Shown here: positions 43,594-47,674 of the stretch, one piece after another
How the letters are laid out: every line of letters begins with the position of its first letter
Numbering within the stretch: position 1 is the stretch's first letter
Source: CAZZCN01 sp964652975
GTDB lineage: Bacteria; Bacillota; Clostridia; Saccharofermentanales; UBA5734
Length of the DNA stretch: 47,674 nt
Assembly (NCBI GenBank): GCA_964652975.1
Contig: CAZZCN010000014.1
Span: 1-47,674 of the forward strand
Direction of reading: 5' to 3'
Position numbers and translations under genes: made by a program
The notes under the pieces: generated by a model
What the model was told of the DNA's origin: nothing
The model's database searches: none
Seen by the model: only the letters and a program-made list of their open reading frames with translations

Positions 43594-44955
43594 CTAATTT
43601 CTCATGCTGTGAATTGGCGAAGGTATCCTTCCTCCGCGTGATATAAAATCATCCGACGAATACGGGTTCACCTTCATTATCGGCGCTGTTCCCAAAAGCC
43701 CGCCAAACTCGACCATATCCCCTACCGTTTTGCCCGGAACCGGTATGATTCTTACAGCCGTTGTCTTGTTGTTGAAAACTCCAATTGCCATTTCGTCGGC
43801 TATAATCGCCGATATTGTAGAAGCCTTTGTATCTCCGGGAATCGCCACCATGTCAATACCTACAGAACATACACAGGTCATGGCTTCAAGCTTTTCAAGT
43901 GAAAGTGCTCCACAGTTAACAGCAGCTATCATTCCCTCGTCTTCGCTTACCGGAATAAATGCCCCTGAAAGTCCTCCGACAAATGAAGATGCCATTGTGC
44001 CACCCTTTTTAACTGCATCATTTAACATTGCCAAGGCAGCGGTCGTTCCCCATGCTCCGCATGCCTCAAGTCCAAATTCTTCAAGTATACGGGCAATTGA
44101 GTCTCCCACCACAGGAGTTGGTGCAAGCGAAAGATCCAGAATTCCAAATGGAAATCCGAGACGTTTCGATGCCTCCTGGGCTACCAGTTGTCCGGCTCTT
44201 GTTATTTTAAATGCTGATTTTTTGATGACCTCGGCAACCTCGTCCAGCCTTTGTCCTTTTGCTGACTTCATCGCATGCAAAATTACCCCAGGCCCGCTGA
44301 CTCCTATATTGATGGCACATTCAGGTTCGCCGACTCCGGTAAAAGCCCCCGCCATAAATGGATTGTCCTCAGCAGCATTGGCAAAAACCACCAGTTTGCA
44401 ACAGCCCAATCCATAATTATCAGCCGTTAGTAAAGCTGTCTGCTTGATTATTTCGCCGATTTCCCTTACCGCATCCATATTGATGCCAGCTCTGGTGGTA
44501 GCAAGATTTACCGATGAACACACCTTGTCGGTGACTGAAAGTGCTTCGGGAATAGAGGCAATCAATTTTTTGTCGCTTGCTGTATATCCTTTTTGGACCA
44601 ATGCTGAAAAGCCACCGATGAAATTAACTCCAACCTCGTTTGCAGCACGGTCAAGCGCTTTGGCAAAACATGTATAATCCGAAACTTCACTGGCCGCTGC
44701 CACCAAGGATATCGGGGTGACTGAAATACGTTTGTTAATTATAGGTATGCCGTACTGGTTGCTTATATCCTCGCCTGTTTTAACTAAATTCTCGGCGTAT
44801 TTCGTAATCTTGTCGTAGATCTTGTCACAGCTTTTCTTAGCGGAAGGATCTGCACAATCTCCAAGCGATATGGCCATTGTTATAGTCCTTACATCCAGGT
44901 GCTGCTCCTGAAACATACTGAGTGTCTCAAGAATCTCTCTCTCATTTAACATCAT
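43594..44955 (-). CDS. PFL family protein (UPF0210/DUF711)
   Basis: This 453-residue cytoplasmic protein of the UPF0210/DUF711 family has a pyruvate formate-lyase-like fold without the glycyl radical site. Conserved stretches include DVRTITMAISLGDCADPS, FIGGFSALVQKGYTASDKKLI, NIGVSGPGVILHAMK, FGILDLSLAPTPVVGDSIA and GDTKASTISAIIADEMAIGVFNNKTTAVRIIPVPGK. The length fits the family (about 445-455). It follows the ACT-domain gene, an arrangement conserved in many Firmicutes. The role is unknown; a regulatory link to amino-acid metabolism has been proposed from the ACT partner. The start is the first of two adjacent ATGs with AAGGGAAG upstream. Confidence 0.95.
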   Translation of the reverse strand: MMLNEREILETLSMFQEQHLDVRTITMAISLGDCADPSAKKSCDKIYDKITKYAENLVKTGEDISNQYGIPIINKRISVTPISLVAAASEVSDYTCFAKALDRAANEVGVNFIGGFSALVQKGYTASDKKLIASIPEALSVTDKVCSSVNLATTRAGINMDAVREIGEIIKQTALLTADNYGLGCCKLVVFANAAEDNPFMAGAFTGVGEPECAINIGVSGPGVILHAMKSAKGQRLDEVAEVIKKSAFKITRAGQLVAQEASKRLGFPFGILDLSLAPTPVVGDSIARILEEFGLEACGAWGTTAALAMLNDAVKKGGTMASSFVGGLSGAFIPVSEDEGMIAAVNCGALSLEKLEAMTCVCSVGIDMVAIPGDTKASTISAIIADEMAIGVFNNKTTAVRIIPVPGKTVGDMVEFGGLLGTAPIMKVNPYSSDDFISRGGRIPSPIHSMRN

Positions 44956-45083
44956 AATATTTGTACTTCCCTTTTTAGTTTCTTTAAATTATATGCTGAT
45001 AAAATAAATAGTCAGTTTGATACATATGTTGCTGTGTATTTTATGTTGCATATCCTGTTGTTTGTTTTTTGTTTTTAATAACG

Positions 45084-45395
45084 TCAAATCCTGTGCATCG
45101 TATTGAAAACATCAGAATGCTGCATTGTTATTGACAATTCAAGCTCATTTCCAAGCTCTGAAAGCCTCTTGTTGACATCGACAAATTCATGGAATCCCTC
45201 GGGAAGCCCTACAAGCATTATCATTGTAAAAACATCCTGCAAAATCGTTTGCGAAATGTCCATTATATTTATGTTTGCATTTGCCAGCAGGTTGCTAACT
45301 GCCGCGATGATTCCTACCCTGTCCTTGCCGATTACGGTAATAACGGCAGTCTGTGCGTGCTCACCGTCTTTTAAATTGGCTTTTACTTTTTTCAT
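45084..45395 (-). CDS. ACT-domain protein (UPF0237 type)
   Basis: This 103-residue protein is essentially one ACT ligand-binding domain (AVITVIGKDRVGIIAAVSNLLANANINIMDISQTI). The C-terminal half ends with LSELGNELELSITMQHSDVFNTMHRI, characteristic of UPF0237. It has about 15 extra residues at the N-terminus (MKKVKANLKDGEHAQT) compared with many relatives. GAGAGG lies upstream at a somewhat long distance. It is the first gene of the pair with UPF0210, separated by 128 bases. It probably binds a small molecule such as an amino acid. Confidence 0.93.
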   Translation of the reverse strand: MKKVKANLKDGEHAQTAVITVIGKDRVGIIAAVSNLLANANINIMDISQTILQDVFTMIMLVGLPEGFHEFVDVNKRLSELGNELELSITMQHSDVFNTMHRI

Positions 45396-45743
45396 TTTTT
45401 CGCCCGTTCCTCTCTCTTTGTAAATAAGATATTTCTGATTATTTTCTAAATTGTTTTCGCTTTTGATATTATATTATTATTAGCCAACAGTAGCAACAAG
45501 ATATATTCAAATTCAAGACTCATTTCTGGTTTATTTTTCTTAATAGTTCAATTCTTTGATAATTTTATATTTTTGTTATATATCATATTGATTCATTCTT
45601 TGGATTAGATATACTTGAAATTATTTATTGATTGTAGAAATCGCAGTTAGTCAGCGGGAAATATTATTATAATATTTTATATTATTTTATTGCATTTTAT
45701 AATATTAACGTGTAAAATGAATTCAAAGGGAGAGATTTCTAAA
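45396..45743. other. AT-rich divergent spacer upstream of the zinc-finger regulator
   Basis: These 348 bases lie between the divergent ACT-domain and regulator genes. TATAAT at 45698-45703 sits about 40 bases before the regulator ATG and may be its -10 box; no good -35 is seen 17 bases upstream. The start codon is preceded by AAAGGGAGAG. No gene, terminator or repeat is evident. Confidence 0.5.
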
Positions 45744-46208
45744 ATGAGTAAAATTTGTTATATATGCAATACAGAAATGGAGCTCAAATCTACTACAGTC
45801 AATACTGGTTGGGGAAGATATAATTTAACGATTGAAGGCGTTAGCTCATATGTTTGTCCCAATTGCAAAGAGGTTGTTCTTGAGGGACATGATGCAGTTA
45901 TGCTTCAAAAGCTTAGTAAAAGTATTTCCGAGATCGAAACTGATTCAAAGCCAGATATTCTGAATTTAACCGAGGTTGCAGATTTGCTGAGGGTTTCAAA
46001 TCAGACTATCTATAATATGATTAGAGATTCTCGCTTAAAGGCAAGTAAATTAGGCAGGGAGTGGCGTTTTTCCCGTAAAGATATAGAGAATATGATTGCA
46101 CCCTATGATGCTTATACTAATAATAACACTAATAATATTAGCATATCCAGTGATTCCAATGCTTCTACTATATCAAGTACCCATGAGCATAAAAAGTTAA
46201 GAAAATAG
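45744..46208 (+). CDS. YgiT-type zinc finger plus excisionase/MerR-like helix-turn-helix protein
   Basis: This protein has 154 residues from the ATG at 45744 (AAAGGGAGAG nine bases upstream); an in-frame start 18 codons earlier lacks a ribosome site. An N-terminal zinc finger has Cys5-x2-Cys8 and Cys38-x2-Cys41, as in YgiT/MqsA antitoxins. It is followed by a helix-turn-helix of the excisionase (HTH_17) type at about 72-122 (LTEVADLLRVSNQTIYNMIRDSRLKASKLGREWRFSRKDIE). The tail is a low-complexity Asn/Ser stretch ending in HKKLRK. It probably binds DNA and could control itself and the ATPase gene downstream. No MqsR-like toxin gene is adjacent, so a classical toxin-antitoxin role is not supported. 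Confidence 0.88.
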   Translation: MSKICYICNTEMELKSTTVNTGWGRYNLTIEGVSSYVCPNCKEVVLEGHDAVMLQKLSKSISEIETDSKPDILNLTEVADLLRVSNQTIYNMIRDSRLKASKLGREWRFSRKDIENMIAPYDAYTNNNTNNISISSDSNASTISSTHEHKKLRK

Positions 46209-46241
46209 TAGCGCAACCTAATTTTTTCATAAGCGAGACAG

Positions 46242-46336
46242 AATATAAAACCCGCATTTTCGACTTATATATGGCGTTTTGGAGCGAAAATCGCCTGATT
46301 TTGCATTATATAGAGCCAATATTGGAGTTTTATATT
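46242..46336 (+). promoter_or_regulatory. Structured spacer with mutually exclusive hairpins
   Basis: A 10-bp inverted repeat (46242-46251 and 46327-46336; AATATAAAAC/GTTTTATATT) encloses two alternative stems that share bases: ATTTTCG (46256-46262) with CGAAAAT (46285-46291), or GGCGTTTT (46273-46280) with AAAA..CGCC (46287-46295). It lies between the regulator and the ATPase gene. It could be a terminator/antiterminator, an operator or a small RNA. Confidence 0.45.
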
Positions 46337-46496
46337 GTAATTCAGATTACAAAGTGTAGTTGTATTTATCCTTAGTTAATAGTAGTCATTATCATCTGTT
46401 ATATATCGGATATAGAAAATTTTTTTTACAATACGGCATATATAACTTGACTAATGAGCTTATGTATCCTATAATCATCTCATGGAGGTGCGCACT

Positions 46497-47674
46497 ATGT
46501 TATGTCAATTTACATTTAAAAATTATAAATCCTATAAGAACGAGGTAGTTTTTGATTTGCAGGCAACCGCTATTCCGGAGTTTGAGAATGAATTGCTTAA
46601 AAGCGAAAAGGCTGACCCACTTCTGCCTGTCTCGGTTATATATGGGCCAAATGGTGGTGGTAAGTCAAATTTGTTGAGTGCTCTATCGTGTCTGATATAC
46701 ACCGTAGTCAAGCCCATTAATGAACTTAAGAAGGGTAAGATTGAATTAACTTTTTCCCAGGCAGTAGATTGCATTCCTTTTACATTTGACGATAATTCAA
46801 AAAACGAACCAACTGAATTCGAAATTTTTTTCCGAACAGGCGGAAACGAATATCGTTACAATCTTATTCTGCAAAATGATGTGATAATTGAAGAATATCT
46901 ATATAGGAAGACTCTCGGTGGTAAAAAGTCAGCGGTTATTTTTGAGCGATATGAGTCTAAAATCAGTCTAGGAGCAAGCATAGACAAGCCAACTGTAAAT
47001 ACTGATGTGAATCCCAAGATGCCATATCTTTCTTTTCTTGCCATTAATTATAACTTCGACACAATAATCGAAGTCCAGAAATGGTTTGAATCCTGCATAT
47101 TAAGGAGTGAAGCAAATCCAGTTACCGAAAGTGATTTATCAGTTATTCAAATTTCAGAGATAAAATCAAGGGTAATTGAACTTTTAAATGATATGGATAT
47201 TGACATAACAGATTATCGTTTTGATAAATCATCAAATCAATTCTATTTTGAAAGAAATATCAACGATAAGAAATACGAGTTGGATTTTGCATATGAATCA
47301 GAAGGAACCAAGAAACTTGTAGGTATTCTTCCTATTCTACTTATCGCTCTACAAGAAGGACGACTGGCAATAATTGACGAGCTTGATTCAAAACTTCATC
47401 CTAAACTTTTGAGATATATCATAATGCTTTTTAAAAATACAGAAATTAACAAGAATTGTGCTCAACTCATATTCACCTCTCATGACATGTCAACTATGAA
47501 AAACGATGTATTCAGAAGGGACGAGATTTGGTTTGCAGCAAAGGATAAGGAAGAATCCAGTGAGCTTTACTCATTATATGAAATTCGTCGAGAAGACAAC
47601 AAGAGAATCAATAACACTGCCGCATATGACAAGCAATATTTAGAAGGCAGGTATGGTGCTGATCCGTATTTAGT
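46497..47674 (+). CDS. AAA15/RloA-type ATPase (partial, 3' end outside window)
   Basis: 392 codons are visible and the frame is open to the window end. The ATG at 46497 follows GGAGGTG by six bases. Walker A is GPNGGGKSN (residues 50-58), Walker B is LAIIDELD (Asp294, Glu295) and the H-loop region reads FTSHD. The extreme end, AYDKQYLEGRYGADPYL, is the typical C-terminal stretch of COG1106 ATPases (RloA-like), so only a few codons are probably missing. Such ATPases occur in anti-phage systems, often with an RloB-, Toprim- or nuclease-type partner encoded next door. Any partner here would lie beyond the window. The upstream zinc-finger regulator and structured spacer may control it. Confidence 0.88.
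   Translation, partial: MLCQFTFKNYKSYKNEVVFDLQATAIPEFENELLKSEKADPLLPVSVIYGPNGGGKSNLLSALSCLIYTVVKPINELKKGKIELTFSQAVDCIPFTFDDNSKNEPTEFEIFFRTGGNEYRYNLILQNDVIIEEYLYRKTLGGKKSAVIFERYESKISLGASIDKPTVNTDVNPKMPYLSFLAINYNFDTIIEVQKWFESCILRSEANPVTESDLSVIQISEIKSRVIELLNDMDIDITDYRFDKSSNQFYFERNINDKKYELDFAYESEGTKKLVGILPILLIALQEGRLAIIDELDSKLHPKLLRYIIMLFKNTEINKNCAQLIFTSHDMSTMKNDVFRRDEIWFAAKDKEESSELYSLYEIRREDNKRINNTAAYDKQYLEGRYGADPYL

Noticed and set aside
43730..44416. Long plus-strand frame antisense to the UPF0210 gene
   Set aside because: It lies wholly opposite a well-recognised gene, and its length follows from that gene's codon use. No ribosome site was seen.
45744..46208. MqsA-type antitoxin of a toxin-antitoxin pair
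   Set aside because: The zinc finger fits, but no toxin-sized gene lies upstream (348 bases of spacer) and the DNA-binding part is excisionase-like rather than the MqsA helix-turn-helix.

Overview
The window looks like a chromosomal segment of a low-GC, cellulosome-forming anaerobic Firmicute (Clostridia, Ruminiclostridium/Acetivibrio-like). The evidence is strong AGGAGG-type ribosome sites, AT-rich spacers, a type I dockerin on a large secreted glycosidase, a sortase-type SPATG anchor, YesMN-type regulation and families shared with Paenibacillus and Clostridium. The species cannot be named from the sequence alone.

Region 1 (1-38.8 kb) is one large accessory glycan-utilisation locus. Except for one plus-strand gene (6312-8348), every gene reads on the minus strand. 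In transcription order from 38.8 kb down it has: a YesN-type response regulator; a YesM-type histidine kinase; a substrate-binding lipoprotein; a very large binding protein carrying N-terminal jelly-roll-like modules; a permease pair; an NHL/TPR/YIP1 membrane protein; a DUF5696 protein; a second permease pair; a sortase-anchored surface protein; a GH123/DUF4091 lipoprotein; a third binding lipoprotein; a cytoplasmic beta-propeller; a URO-D/MtaA-like protein; a barrel-less GH123-like protein; a cytoplasmic GH123-like enzyme; and a second URO-D/MtaA-like protein. A strong bidirectional terminator at 8627-8657 follows. Beyond it lie a paralogous propeller gene on the plus strand, a dockerin-bearing GH123-like enzyme, and a partial surface protein that runs off the left edge.

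My reading is a three-compartment pathway. A cellulosomal or secreted GH123-like enzyme, a membrane-anchored one and a cytoplasmic one would act in sequence on a glycan, possibly one with beta-N-acetylhexosamine links. Surface proteins built from a repeated ~200-residue module with a conserved Ile/Val-Trp-Pro would capture it, and two ABC importers without their own ATPase would bring it in. Two cytoplasmic propellers and two MtaA/URO-D-like zinc proteins add unexplained intracellular steps, possibly methyl-group removal or an unusual sugar cleavage. This pathway is inference; the gene content and protein families are what is seen.

Region 2 (39-43 kb) is a small disaccharide module: beta-phosphoglucomutase (minus) divergent from a GH65 phosphorylase (plus), followed by a convergent HD-domain protein. 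Tandem short repeats flank the mutase gene and a 24-bp tandem repeat lies inside the phosphorylase gene.

Region 3 (43-43.6 kb) is a noncoding array of three related palindrome-packed elements with different hairpin sequences in the same positions. Region 4 (43.6-45.4 kb) is the housekeeping-like PFL/UPF0210 plus ACT-domain pair. Region 5 (45.7 kb to the end) holds a zinc-finger/excisionase-type regulator, a structured spacer and the start of an AAA15-type ATPase, possibly a defence gene whose 3' end and any partner lie outside the window.
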